Assembly: GCF_000341225.1 (NCBI RefSeq)
Contig: NZ_ANAC01000015.1
Coordinates: 62,001-126,000 of the forward strand
DNA from: Nocardiopsis alba DSM 43377
GTDB lineage: Bacteria; Actinomycetota; Actinomycetes; Streptosporangiales; Streptosporangiaceae
Direction of reading: 5' to 3'
DNA length: 64,000 bases
In this document: one piece after another, positions 40,644-49,464 of the stretch
Layout: each line of letters starts with the position of its first letter
Position numbering within the stretch: the stretch's first letter is position 1
Notes under the pieces: model-generated
Database searches by the model: none
What the model saw: only the letters and a program-made list of their open reading frames with translations
What the model was told of the DNA's origin: nothing
Translations under genes and position numbers: made by a program

Positions 40644-40672
40644 CGGCGGCGCCCCGGATCGGGGCGCCGCCG
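40644..40672. terminator. bidirectional terminator after the PhoD-like gene
   Basis: CGGCGGCGCCCCG (40644-40656) pairs perfectly with CGGGGCGCCGCCG (40660-40672) around a 3-base loop, between convergent genes. Confidence 0.88.
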
Positions 40673-40714
40673 CGATGACCATCGGACGGGGTCGAAGTCC
40701 GAGGCCGGTCCGCC

Positions 40715-41713
40715 TCAGGGCTTGTGCGAGGGCGGACGGCGGTTGGCCTGGCCGCGACGCCGGTCGCGCACCCTCAGGCTCAGGGCACCGCCCTGTTCCA
40801 GGAGCCGGCTCGCCGCGCGGTGCACCGTGGAGCCCGCCCCGAAGGTCCGGGAGGAGGTGTCCTCACCCTCTGCTCCCTTTCCCTCCTCGCCGAGGTGCTC
40901 GGGCTGCGGGATCAGCGCCGTGGGCTCGTTGTCGGCGTCGGCGTTCTCCTCCGGCAGTGCGTGCAGTCTGCGGGTGCGTCGAAGTCCGCCGTTCTCCGCC
41001 TCGGCCTCTTCGGCGGAGGGGACGACCGGCTCGGTCGGGGCGGCGCGTTCGGAGTCGACGGCCTCCTTCCAGGCCCGGTCCCGCTCGATGTCCTGTTCCT
41101 TCTCCTGGGCCAGGCGACGGGCCCGCTCGACCCGCCAGGAGCGGTAGGAGCGCGCCAGCGGCGTGGCGATCGGCCAGGTGACCTTGGCCGGGCGGGACAG
41201 GGCGTGCCAGAGGTAGGCGGTGGTGCCCCGGGATTCCATGGCCCGGCGGGCCCGGGTGATGGTGAAGAAGGTGGGCAGGGCCAGCAGCAGTTGCGGCCAG
41301 GCCAGGGCCAGCGCGACGAACAGCGGGTACATCCCGCCGCCGGAGAGCGCGGCGAGCGCTCCGACCACCATCGGCACCAGGGCCAGCGCGACCCTGAACT
41401 GGACGAACTGTCGGTACCGGTGCAACGACCTGCGGGCCGAGACCGGCGGGGCCAGCCCCTCCGGCAGCGGTGTGGGGGGAACGACCATGGCCATGACCAG
41501 GGTCCCCACGCCCACGCTTCCGGCGAGCAGTATCGTCCATCCGGGGGCGGAGAGGTCACCGCCCACCAGGAAGTAGACCAGCCCGACCACCGGGAGCGGC
41601 GCCGGGATCCAGAACAGGACCCTTCTGCGGAGCTCCCCCTCCTGAGTGGGCTGAAGAACGTAATCGATCACCGGGCGCAGTACCCGGAACCTCTTCCTCG
41701 GTCGCTCGACCAC
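40715..41713 (-). CDS. membrane protein with a charged cytoplasmic tail, function unknown
   Basis: The 332-residue protein starts with a basic stretch (RPRKRFRVLRPVIDYVLQP). Four hydrophobic segments follow (RVLFWIPAPLPVVGLVYFLV; ILLAGSVGVGTLVMAMVV; VALALVPMVVGALAALSG; LFVALALAWPQLLLALPTFF). The C-terminal half is a long helical, highly charged region (RRLAQEKEQDIERDRAWKEA) and a Glu-rich disordered tail ending in basic residues. I do not recognise the family. The GTG at 41713 was chosen because GGGGGG lies nine bases before it and codons upstream lose the GC bias. Confidence 0.65.
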   Translation of the reverse strand: MVERPRKRFRVLRPVIDYVLQPTQEGELRRRVLFWIPAPLPVVGLVYFLVGGDLSAPGWTILLAGSVGVGTLVMAMVVPPTPLPEGLAPPVSARRSLHRYRQFVQFRVALALVPMVVGALAALSGGGMYPLFVALALAWPQLLLALPTFFTITRARRAMESRGTTAYLWHALSRPAKVTWPIATPLARSYRSWRVERARRLAQEKEQDIERDRAWKEAVDSERAAPTEPVVPSAEEAEAENGGLRRTRRLHALPEENADADNEPTALIPQPEHLGEEGKGAEGEDTSSRTFGAGSTVHRAASRLLEQGGALSLRVRDRRRGQANRRPPSHKP

Positions 41714-41974
41714 AGCGTTGGACCCCCCAAGAACGTCGTGACGAAGCGGGGAGGGGAGCGGCGCCCGAGTATCCTCGTCGTCTCCGCGGCTCCTCCTGCG
41801 ACCCGCCTGTATCAAAGCTATCCCTTTTCGCGTAGTCCCCGGGCGCACACGGGCAGTCACAGACATACCCGACGCCGGTGAAACTTCCTCAAGGGCGCTG
41901 TTCTGACAGACAACGATCAGGTTACGACGGATCTTTTCGGTTGTCGCGCTTTTGGCTGATATCGGTCATTCGAG

Positions 41975-43228
41975 TCATTCATTGCGGGTTTCGGACAACC
42001 TCCCGAGCGCCACCGCGACGCGGAGCACGAAGGACCCCCGACCGTCCGAGGGCGGGTGCCCCGTGAGCTCGGCGATGCGGCTGAGGCGATAGCGCACCGT
42101 GTTGGGGTGGACGAAGAGCATCCGCGCGGTGGCCTCCAGCGAGGAGGCGTGCTCCAGGTACACCGAGAGCGTGTCCAACAGTGGAGAGCCGGCCCCCCGC
42201 AACGGCAGATAGACCTCCTCCACCAACTGGCGCCGGGCCTCGACGTCCCCCTCCAGAGCGCGTTCGGGCAACAGGTCGTCGGCCAGGACCGGCCTGGGCG
42301 CGTCCGGCCAGGCCACCGCGGAGCGCAACCCGTTGACGGCCGCGCTGACCGAGGTGCCCGCCGAACGCAGGTCGGCCACGGCCGGCCCGACCACCACCGC
42401 CCCGGGCCCGAAGAGCCCCGCCAGCGGCTCGGCGGCGGCCGCGGGCAGGTCCTCGGCCGGATAGCGGTCCCCCACCCCCACCACCATGACCACACGGCGT
42501 CCCTGGAGTCCGGCGAGCACGTCGTGCCCCAGGCGTCGGGCGGCGGCGCGCAGGTCGTCCAGGACCTTGTTCCCGTCCTCGTCGCCGATGTCGCCGGCCA
42601 TCGCGATCACGGGCGTGTGCGACCACCCCAGGGCCGACCCCCAGGTCTGGAGACCGTCCTCACGGTCCCCGTGCAGGAGCGCGTCGACGATCAACGCCTC
42701 CAGCCGGGCGTCCCAGGCACCCCGGGCCTCGGCCGCGCGGGCGTAGACCTTCGCGGAGCTGAACGCCACCTCCCGGGTATAGCGCAGCATGGCCTCACGG
42801 AGCTGTTGCGCGCCCCCCGGGGCGGCCAGATCGTCGACCTGACCCTCCACGACCTCGATGACCACCCTGATCATGTCGACGGTCTGTTGAAGGGAGACCG
42901 ACCGGGTGAGTTCGCGGGGGGCGGTGCCGAACACCTCCACGGTGATCGCGGGACGCCCCCGGCTCGGGTCGCGGAACCAGTCCACGAAGGCCGCCACACC
43001 GGACTGGGCCACCAACCCGATCCAGGACCGGTCCTGGGCCGACATCCGTCGGAACCAGGAGAGCCGTTCCTCCATACGGGCGACGGCGGCGGTGCCCAGA
43101 GTCCCCATGGAGCGTTCCAGACGGCGTACGGTCTCCGCGCGGATCTCGTCCTCGGGGGCTCCCCCGACCGGCTCGTCCGCCCCGTCCTCGGGCCCACGGG
43201 CCTCGGGCTGTTCGGATTCGGTGTTCAC
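41975..43228 (-). CDS. fasR: PucR/CdaR-type regulator of fatty-acid synthesis (FasR)
   Basis: The 417-residue protein has an N-terminal helical sensor region, a GGDEF-like degenerate middle and a C-terminal PucR HTH (LEATARMLFVHPNTVRYRLS RIAELTG). In Streptomyces coelicolor a protein of this type, FasR, sits next to fabD-fabH-acpP-fabF and activates it, matching the position here, divergent from fabD. The 254-base spacer would hold the shared promoters. The GTG at 43228 was chosen because it follows AGGACG; the frame remains open upstream without coding character. Confidence 0.88.
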   Translation of the reverse strand: MNTESEQPEARGPEDGADEPVGGAPEDEIRAETVRRLERSMGTLGTAAVARMEERLSWFRRMSAQDRSWIGLVAQSGVAAFVDWFRDPSRGRPAITVEVFGTAPRELTRSVSLQQTVDMIRVVIEVVEGQVDDLAAPGGAQQLREAMLRYTREVAFSSAKVYARAAEARGAWDARLEALIVDALLHGDREDGLQTWGSALGWSHTPVIAMAGDIGDEDGNKVLDDLRAAARRLGHDVLAGLQGRRVVMVVGVGDRYPAEDLPAAAAEPLAGLFGPGAVVVGPAVADLRSAGTSVSAAVNGLRSAVAWPDAPRPVLADDLLPERALEGDVEARRQLVEEVYLPLRGAGSPLLDTLSVYLEHASSLEATARMLFVHPNTVRYRLSRIAELTGHPPSDGRGSFVLRVAVALGRLSETRNE

Positions 43229-43395
43229 CGTCCTAGGTTCGCATCCCTCGAGGTCCCGCCTCCTCCCCCTCCGTACGTGTCGACCGTCACCCGCGTCGGG
43301 CGCGAGGACTCCATCGGGACCCGCGCGGGGGGCGTAACGTCGAGAAGTGACCTCTTCCACCGGTTTCGAGGGAACGAACCGGCTCATGACCATGT

Positions 43396-43414
43396 TTTGT
43401 GGATCCTCTACAAA
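43396..43414 (+). promoter_or_regulatory. candidate FasR site in the fasR-fabD spacer
   Basis: TTTGT (43396-43400) and ACAAA (43410-43414) form an inverted repeat with a 9-base spacer, in the only AT-richer part of the divergent region, about 70 bases before fabD. The true FasR site is not known to me, so this is a position-based guess. Confidence 0.35.
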
Positions 43415-43482
43415 CGGGGTCGTGCGAACTTCGTGTCCCTCCCCATCCAACTGGTGATCTCCTACAGGGCAAGGTTGATGTC

Positions 43483-44442
43483 GTGCTTGTAATCGTTGCT
43501 CCCGGCCAAGGCGCCCAGGTGCCCGGCTTCCTCTCCCCGTGGCTCGAACTTCCCGGCATGACCGAGACGTTCGCCTCCTGGTCGGAGGTGACCGGTCTGG
43601 ACCTGGTGCGCTACGGCACCACCGCGGACGCGGACGAGATCCGCGACACCGCCGTCGCCCAGCCCCTGTTGGTCGGCGCCGGCCTCGCCGCGGCCTCCGC
43701 CCTGCTCGGATCCCTGCCCGCCGCCCCCCACCAGGTGGACGCCACCGCCGGCCACAGTGTGGGCGAGTTCACCGCCGCGGCCCTCGCCGGTGTCCTCTCC
43801 CCCGAGGAGGCGCTGTCCCTGGTCGCCGAGCGCGGTCAAGGCATGGCCGACGCCGCCGCCCGTACCGAGACCGGTATGACCGCGATCCTGGGCGGCGACC
43901 GCGAGGAGGTCCTGGCCGCCATCGAGGCCGCCGGGCTGACCCCCGCCAACGACAACGGTTCCGGCCAGATCGTGGCGGCCGGCACCGCCGAGCGACTGGC
44001 CGCGTTCGCCCAGAACCCGCCCGCCAGGGCCCGCCTGCGCCCCCTGTCCGTCGCCGGCGCCTTCCACACCGAGCACATGGCCCCGGCCGTGGAGCGGGTG
44101 CGAAGCGCCGCCGAGGCGACGACGCCCTCCGACCCCACCGTCCGGCTGCTCTCCAACGCCGACGGCGCCGTGGTCGACAGCGGGGCCGAGTACCTGGACC
44201 GGCTGGTCTCCCAGATCTCCTCTCCGGTGCGTTGGGACGCGTGCACGCGGACGCTGTCCGACCTCGGGGTGACCGCGCTCATCGAGCTCACCCCCGCCGG
44301 CACGCTCACCGGTCTGGCCAAGCGCGCGCTGCGCGGCATCGAGCTCCTCGCGGTGAAGACGCCCGACGACCTCGAGCGCGCCGGCGCCCTCATCAAGGAG
44401 CACGCGGGCGCCCCCGCCGCGGGCACCACCCAGGAAGGCTGA
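43483..44442 (+). CDS. fabD: malonyl-CoA:ACP transacylase
   Basis: The 319-residue enzyme loads malonyl groups onto ACP for fatty-acid synthesis. It has the N-terminal GQGAQ, the nucleophile Ser92 in AGHSVGEFTAAALAG, the catalytic His in SVAGAFHTEHM, and LIELTPAGTLTGL near the end. The GTG at 43483 gives the normal short start before VAPGQGAQ. The gene is first in the fabD-fabH-acpP-fabF cluster; fabH begins two bases after its stop, so the two are translationally coupled. Confidence 0.95.
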   Translation: MLVIVAPGQGAQVPGFLSPWLELPGMTETFASWSEVTGLDLVRYGTTADADEIRDTAVAQPLLVGAGLAAASALLGSLPAAPHQVDATAGHSVGEFTAAALAGVLSPEEALSLVAERGQGMADAAARTETGMTAILGGDREEVLAAIEAAGLTPANDNGSGQIVAAGTAERLAAFAQNPPARARLRPLSVAGAFHTEHMAPAVERVRSAAEATTPSDPTVRLLSNADGAVVDSGAEYLDRLVSQISSPVRWDACTRTLSDLGVTALIELTPAGTLTGLAKRALRGIELLAVKTPDDLERAGALIKEHAGAPAAGTTQEG

Positions 44443-44444
44443 CC

Positions 44445-45401
44445 ATGTTCCACGTCCCGAGCACCCCGGGCGGCGCCTCGATCCGCGCCTTCGGCGAGTA
44501 CCAGCCCTCCAACGTGGTGACCAACGCCGACCTGGAGAAGCGCGTCGAGACCAGCGACGAGTGGATCCAGAGCCGCGTGGGTATCAGGGAACGCCGGATC
44601 GCCGGCCCCGACGACACCGTGGCGAGCATGGCGATCGCCGCCGGCGGCAAGGCCCTGGCCACCGGCGGGATGTCCCCCGAGGACATCGACCTGGTGATCG
44701 TCGCCACCTGCACCGTCCAGGACCAGATCCCCAACACCGCGGCCACCGTCGCCGCCGCGCTGGGCATCTCCGCCCCGGGCGCCTTCGACGTCAACGCCGC
44801 CTGCGCGGGCTTCTGCTACGCGCTGGGGCTGGCCTCCGACGCGGTTCGGGCGGGCAGCGCCCGCAACGTCCTGGTCATCGGTTCCGAGAAGCTCAGCGAG
44901 TGGGTGGACTGGGACGACCGCTCCACCTGTGTGATCTTCGCCGACGGCGCCGGCGCCGCGGTGGTCTCGGCCTCCGAGGAGCACGGGATCGGGCCGGTGG
45001 TGTGGGGCTCGTCCGGCGAGCGCGCCGACAAGATCTTCCTGCGCGAGGGCAAGTACCTCTACCAGGAGGGGCAGGCCGTCTTCCGGTGGACCACCACCGA
45101 GTTGTACAAGGTCGCCCTGGAGGCCCTGGAGCGGGCGGGCGTGGAGCCCTCCGAGCTCACCGCCTTCGTCCCCCATCAGGCCAACCTGCGGATCGTCGAG
45201 TCCATCGCCCGCAAGCTGGGCGCGCCCCGAGCACTCGTGGCCCGCGATATCGTCACCGCTGGCAACACCTCCTCCGCGTCGATCCCTCTCGCGCTCTCGC
45301 GCATGGTCGAGCGTGGAGAGCTGCCGTCGGGGAGCATCGTGCTCACCCTCGGCTTCGGCGCGGGCCTGGTCTACGCCGCTCAGGTGATTCGCGTCCCCTG
45401 A
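44445..45401 (+). CDS. fabH: 3-oxoacyl-ACP synthase III
   Basis: The 318-residue condensing enzyme starts fatty-acid chains from acyl-CoA and malonyl-ACP. It shows DEWIQSRVGIRERRIA, the active-site Cys120 in DVNAACAGFCYAL, His in FVPHQANLRI and Asn in TAGNTSSASIPLAL, the Cys-His-Asn triad. In actinomycetes FabH accepts branched primers and sets the iso/anteiso fatty-acid pattern. It sits between fabD and acpP. Confidence 0.96.
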   Translation: MFHVPSTPGGASIRAFGEYQPSNVVTNADLEKRVETSDEWIQSRVGIRERRIAGPDDTVASMAIAAGGKALATGGMSPEDIDLVIVATCTVQDQIPNTAATVAAALGISAPGAFDVNAACAGFCYALGLASDAVRAGSARNVLVIGSEKLSEWVDWDDRSTCVIFADGAGAAVVSASEEHGIGPVVWGSSGERADKIFLREGKYLYQEGQAVFRWTTTELYKVALEALERAGVEPSELTAFVPHQANLRIVESIARKLGAPRALVARDIVTAGNTSSASIPLALSRMVERGELPSGSIVLTLGFGAGLVYAAQVIRVP

Positions 45402-45475
45402 CCCGAGGAAACGGGGTCCCCGTGGCGCACGGGCCCGTTCCCGACATCGAACTCGTCAAGCAAGGAGAACAAGAC

Positions 45476-45721
45476 ATGGCCACCGAATACAGCGAGCAGG
45501 ACATCCTCAAGGGCCTCGGCGAGATCATCGAGGAGATCGTCGGCACCGAGGCCTCCGAGGTCACCCCGGAGAAGAACTTCGTCGACGACCTGGACATCGA
45601 CTCGCTGTCCATGGTGGAGATCGCCGTCGCCGCCCAGGACAAGTTCGACGTCGAGATCCCCGACGACCAGCTCAAGGACCTCAAGACGGTCCAGGACGTC
45701 GTCACCTTCATCCAGAAGTAG
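45476..45721 (+). CDS. acpP: acyl carrier protein
   Basis: The 81-residue acidic four-helix protein carries the growing acyl chain on 4'-phosphopantetheine attached to Ser43 in DDLDIDSLSMVEIAVA. Length and the DSL motif fit the housekeeping fatty-acid ACP. AAGGAGAAC eight bases before the ATG is a strong ribosome-binding site, as expected for an abundant protein. A hairpin separates it from fabF. Confidence 0.97.
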   Translation: MATEYSEQDILKGLGEIIEEIVGTEASEVTPEKNFVDDLDIDSLSMVEIAVAAQDKFDVEIPDDQLKDLKTVQDVVTFIQK

Positions 45722-45728
45722 CCTGTCC

Positions 45729-45764
45729 GGGCCGCCGCCGACCCCTACCGGGTCACGGCGGCCC
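45729..45764 (+). terminator. hairpin between acpP and fabF (partial terminator or processing site)
   Basis: GGGCCGCCG (45729-45737) pairs perfectly with CGGCGGCCC (45756-45764), and ACCC/GGGT can extend the stem inside. It lies seven bases after the acpP stop within an operon, so it may reduce read-through or stabilise the acpP message, giving more ACP than FabF. Confidence 0.55.
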
Positions 45765-45846
45765 CACAGCCCCGACCCGGGGCGACCTCATCCGCCACGA
45801 CTCCCGGCCCCGCCCGGGAACGACCCACGAGAAGGGCGATCGGATC

Positions 45847-47085
45847 ATGCCAAAGACCGATGTCGTCGTCACCGGCCTCGGCGCCACCACCCCCCTCGGG
45901 GGTGACGTCTCGACCACATGGTCCGCGCTCCTCGACGGCCGGTCCGGTATCAGCTCGCTGCCGGAGGAGTGGCACGAGAAGCTTCCGGTGCACTTCGCCG
46001 GGCAGATCGCGCAGGAGCCCTCCGAGAAGCTCCCGCGCCCCCGGCTGCGTCGACTCGACCGTACCCAGCAGTTCGCCCTCATCGCCGCCCAGGAGGCCTG
46101 GGACGACGCGGGCGCCCCCGAGGTGGACCCTCTGCGTCTGGGTGTGGTGGTCTCCAGCGGTATCGGTGGGATCCTCACCATCCTGGAGCAGTACGACACC
46201 TTCCGCGAGAAGGGCTGGAAGCGGGTCTCCCCGTTCACCGTGCCCATGCTCATGCCCAACAGCCCCTCGGCCGCCGTGGCCCTGGAGTTCACCGCGCGCG
46301 CCGGCGCCCACGCCCCGGTCAGCGCCTGCGCCTCCAGCGCCGAGGCCATCGGCAACGCCGTGGACATGATCCGCGCCGGGCGGGCCGACATCGTCATCGC
46401 GGGCGGCACCGAGGCGGCGATCCACCCGCTGAACATCGCCTCCTTCGCCTCCATGCGGGCGCTGTCCACGCGCAACGACGACCCGCAGACCGCGTCCCGC
46501 CCCTGGGACAAGGACCGCGACGGCTTCGTCATGGGCGAGGGCGCCGGCATCCTGGTCCTGGAGTCGGCCGAGCACGCGGCCAAGCGCGGTGCCCGCGTCT
46601 ACGCGCACGCCGCCGGTGTCGGGTACACCGACGACGCGTTCGACATCGTCCAGCCCGACCCCGAGGGCGCCGGTCAGGCCCGGGCCATCACCCAGGCGCT
46701 CGCCGACGCCGACCTCAAGGCCGAGGACATCGTGCACGTCAACGCGCACGCCACGTCCACCCCGGCCGGCGACGTCGGTGAGACCCGCGCGATCCGCGCG
46801 GCCCTGGGCGACTCCGTGGCGGACCGGGTCTCGGTGACCTCCACCAAGTCCATGACCGGCCACCTGCTGGGCGGCGCGGGCGCGGTGGAGTCGATCGCCA
46901 CGATCCTGGCCCTGCACGACGGTCTGATCCCGCCGACGATCAACATCTCCGAACTCGACCCCGAGGTGGTCGTGGACATCGTCCGCGACAAGCCCCGGGA
47001 GATGCCCGGCGGCGACGTGGCCGCCGTCAACGAGTCCTTCGGATTCGGTGGACACAACATCGCCCTGGCCTTCCGCCGCGCCTGA
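45847..47085 (+). CDS. fabF: 3-oxoacyl-ACP synthase II
   Basis: The 412-residue elongation condensing enzyme shows VVVTGLGATTPLGGDVSTTW, the nucleophile Cys161 in PVSACASSAEAIG, HATSTPAGD and SMTGHLLGGAGAVES (first His region), and NESFGFGGHNIALAF with the second catalytic His. It is the last gene of the cluster, 125 bases after acpP, with an AGAAGGG ribosome-binding site. A terminator follows. Confidence 0.96.
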   Translation: MPKTDVVVTGLGATTPLGGDVSTTWSALLDGRSGISSLPEEWHEKLPVHFAGQIAQEPSEKLPRPRLRRLDRTQQFALIAAQEAWDDAGAPEVDPLRLGVVVSSGIGGILTILEQYDTFREKGWKRVSPFTVPMLMPNSPSAAVALEFTARAGAHAPVSACASSAEAIGNAVDMIRAGRADIVIAGGTEAAIHPLNIASFASMRALSTRNDDPQTASRPWDKDRDGFVMGEGAGILVLESAEHAAKRGARVYAHAAGVGYTDDAFDIVQPDPEGAGQARAITQALADADLKAEDIVHVNAHATSTPAGDVGETRAIRAALGDSVADRVSVTSTKSMTGHLLGGAGAVESIATILALHDGLIPPTINISELDPEVVVDIVRDKPREMPGGDVAAVNESFGFGGHNIALAFRRA

Positions 47086-47110
47086 CCCCGCGCGCGATCC
47101 ACGGCGACCC

Positions 47111-47142
47111 GATGGGCGTCACCCTCACCGGTGGCGCCCATC
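47111..47142 (+). terminator. terminator of the fab cluster
   Basis: GATGGGCGTCACC (47111-47123) pairs with GGTGGCGCCCATC (47130-47142), 13 bp with one G-T wobble and a 6-base loop. Confidence 0.85.
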
Positions 47143-47262
47143 GTCGTATCCCACCGGTCCTCCCCTCGGGCGGTGAACGGGTGTGGCCCCGCGGGCCAAG
47201 AACCGTTGAACAGCCGCGAACAGGGCTTCAGGTCGGTGCCGTCCTCGGGCCACGATGGTGGT

Positions 47263-48426
47263 GTGTCCACCCTGCGCAACCAGCACACACGCCCGGGGCC
47301 CGACGCCGTGGAACGCGGAGCGGGGTCCGGCCGCGGCCCTTCCTTCCGCCCCATCGTGGATCTGGACTCCGGCGCCGTCGTGGCGGTGGAGATCGTGGTC
47401 CCCGTACCGCGAGGGTTGGAACGGGCCGACGGGAGCGGGCGCGTGGCCTCGCTCTCGGCCGAATGGCTCTCCTCCCTGGTCAGATCCGGTGTCGGGGCCG
47501 AGAGTCCCCTCCCGCTGATCCTGCCGTTGCCCTCGGCGGCCCTCGCCGACCGGGCCGATCTGCCCTCCCTGGCCGAGAGCGCGTTGCGCCGGGCCGGTCG
47601 TCGTCCGCGCGACGTCACCCTGATGCTCACACCCGACCTGGTCGACCTGCCCCGTGGACGGATCCTGGCCGGGGTCGTCGGGCTGCGCGCCCGGGGGTTC
47701 CGGTGCGGTTTCGGCACCGCGATGGCTCGGCCGGATCTGGTGGTGGAGGCCGCTCCCTTCCTGATCCGGTTGGACCCGCGACTCGTGTCGGGGATCGACG
47801 GCGATCAGCGCAACGGCGGGATCGTGGAGGGGCTGACCCGGATCGGCCGCAGTGGCGGAGTGTACGCCCTGGCCGCCGAGGTGTCCCGGAGCGAGGAGGT
47901 CGTGCGTCTGCGCGCGTGCGGGGTCCGCTTGGGGAGCGGCGACTTCTTCGCCGATCCGGGTTGGCGCCCCGGCGAGAAGGTGACGCCGGTGCCCGAGCCG
48001 ACGGCCGCCGCCCTGGACGACTCCGACGCCGGGCCCCGGGTCACCGAGTTCATGGTCCCCCCGGTCGACTTCGACGCCGAGTCCACCGGTGGGCAGGTGT
48101 TGGAGGCCTTCACCGGCGACACCGCGCTCAACAGCGTGGTGCTGATCGACCACCAGGACAAACCGATCGGGGTGATCGACCGGACGCGGTTCCTGCTGTC
48201 GGTGACCGGACGGTACGGCCACGCGCTGCACGCCAAGCGCCCGGCCCTGCGTCTGGCCGAGTCCCCTCGGACCGTTCCCGCCTGGACCTCGGCGATCGCC
48301 GCCCTCCGGGTGGCGGGCCAGGACCGTGAGCGTGTCTACGACGACCTGATCGTGACCAACCCCTACGGCCAGTGCCTGGGGGTCGTGCACGTCAGCGACC
48401 TCATCCAGTCCCTGTCCCGACGTTGA
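47263..48426 (+). CDS. degenerate EAL domain plus CBS protein
   Basis: The 387-residue protein has an EAL-type phosphodiesterase fold (residues about 18-240: FRPIVDLDSGAVVAVEIVVP ... VTLMLTPDLVDLP, RLDPRLVSGI). The catalytic E-A-L is EIV and the later metal-binding motifs are missing. It probably binds cyclic di-GMP or a partner rather than cleaving it. Residues about 255-385 resemble a CBS pair (GDTALNSVVLIDHQDKPIGV ... VTNPYGQCLGVVHVSDLIQS), a nucleotide-sensing module. The GTG at 47263 lacks a clear ribosome-binding site; CACGAT six bases before it suggests a leaderless start. Confidence 0.75.
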   Translation: MSTLRNQHTRPGPDAVERGAGSGRGPSFRPIVDLDSGAVVAVEIVVPVPRGLERADGSGRVASLSAEWLSSLVRSGVGAESPLPLILPLPSAALADRADLPSLAESALRRAGRRPRDVTLMLTPDLVDLPRGRILAGVVGLRARGFRCGFGTAMARPDLVVEAAPFLIRLDPRLVSGIDGDQRNGGIVEGLTRIGRSGGVYALAAEVSRSEEVVRLRACGVRLGSGDFFADPGWRPGEKVTPVPEPTAAALDDSDAGPRVTEFMVPPVDFDAESTGGQVLEAFTGDTALNSVVLIDHQDKPIGVIDRTRFLLSVTGRYGHALHAKRPALRLAESPRTVPAWTSAIAALRVAGQDRERVYDDLIVTNPYGQCLGVVHVSDLIQSLSRR

Positions 48427-48454
48427 ACGGCCGCTCCGACCCACGACCGCGCGC

Positions 48455-48484
48455 GGGTCCCGTGCCCGGTGGGACACGGGACCC
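48455..48484. terminator. bidirectional terminator after the EAL-CBS gene
   Basis: GGGTCCCGTG (48455-48464) pairs perfectly with CACGGGACCC (48475-48484). It lies between convergent genes. Confidence 0.8.
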
Positions 48485-48507
48485 GTCGGTCGGCCGTGGT
48501 GAGGCGT

Positions 48508-49464
48508 TCAGCGCAGGGGTTCGGGCCCCTTGACCCCCGAGGGGCTGATCGTGGGCCGCGCGTCCTCGACGGTGCGATCGTCCTGTCGGGGAAGGGCCTC
48601 GGCCCGCTCCAGCTCCCGGCGCAGTCGCTCGCGGGTCTCCTCGTCGTAGAGGTAGTCCAGCTCGGGGCGGCGGGGAAGCAGACCGTCTCCGGAGGAGCGG
48701 CCCATGGCGCGACGACGCAACCACGGCACCAGGTACTGGCGTGCCCAGCGGCGGTTCTCCCGACGACGCAGGATGCGCGGAAGCTGGCGGGGCGGCGTGG
48801 CCCAGGGGTCGGTCCAGGACTCGCGCGGTCCCATCGGGTGTCCGAGCAGGTCGGCGACCCGGGCGGCGACGATCTGATGGCCGGCGCCGTTGGGGTGCAG
48901 GCGGTCGTCGCCCCAGGCACGAGGGTCGTTGAGGGCGTTGAGGGCCCACAGGTCGACGATCTCGGTGCCGGTGCGTTCGGCGACCGCGCGCATGTGCATG
49001 CTGAAGACCGCGATACGCCCCCGGTACAGGCGCAGGACGGGGATCCAACCGGTGTCGTGTCCGGCCAGGATCACGACACGGATCCCCGCGTCGCGCAGAC
49101 GGCGTACGCCCTGCTCGAACTGTTCGGCCAATTCGTCCAGGTCGTTGCCGGGCCGCAGGACGTCGTTGCCCCCGGCCAGCACGGTGACCAGGTCGGGCTT
49201 CCACTCCAGGGTCTGTTCGAGCTGTTCGCCGAAGATGTGGCGCATCCGCCGGCCGCGTACGCCCAGGTTCGCGTAACGGAAATCCGGGGTCAGGGTGCCG
49301 AGGTGCTCGGCGAGACGGTCCGCGAAACCCCGGTACTCGCCGCCCGGTCCGCTGTCGTCCTCCATCCCCTCGGTGAGGCTGTCGCCGATGGCGACGTAGG
49401 ACCGAATGACCTGCGGTCTGTCCACGGCACCGGCAGCGGGGGGATTCATCTCAAGGTCTGTCAC
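48508..49464 (-). CDS. SGNH/GDSL-family hydrolase
   Basis: The 318-residue esterase-like protein has the block I nucleophile in YVAIGDSLTEGMED, block III GGND (VTVLAGGNDVLRPG) and block V DRLHPN with catalytic Asp and His. It has no signal peptide. The C-terminal 100 residues are a basic, helical extension (RRRENRRWARQYLVPWLRRR) that may bind membranes. The start is uncertain: GTG at 49464, ATG at 49449 and TTG at 49473 are all in frame and none has a good ribosome-binding site. The substrate is unknown. Confidence 0.85.
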   Translation of the reverse strand: MTDLEMNPPAAGAVDRPQVIRSYVAIGDSLTEGMEDDSGPGGEYRGFADRLAEHLGTLTPDFRYANLGVRGRRMRHIFGEQLEQTLEWKPDLVTVLAGGNDVLRPGNDLDELAEQFEQGVRRLRDAGIRVVILAGHDTGWIPVLRLYRGRIAVFSMHMRAVAERTGTEIVDLWALNALNDPRAWGDDRLHPNGAGHQIVAARVADLLGHPMGPRESWTDPWATPPRQLPRILRRRENRRWARQYLVPWLRRRAMGRSSGDGLLPRRPELDYLYDEETRERLRRELERAEALPRQDDRTVEDARPTISPSGVKGPEPLR

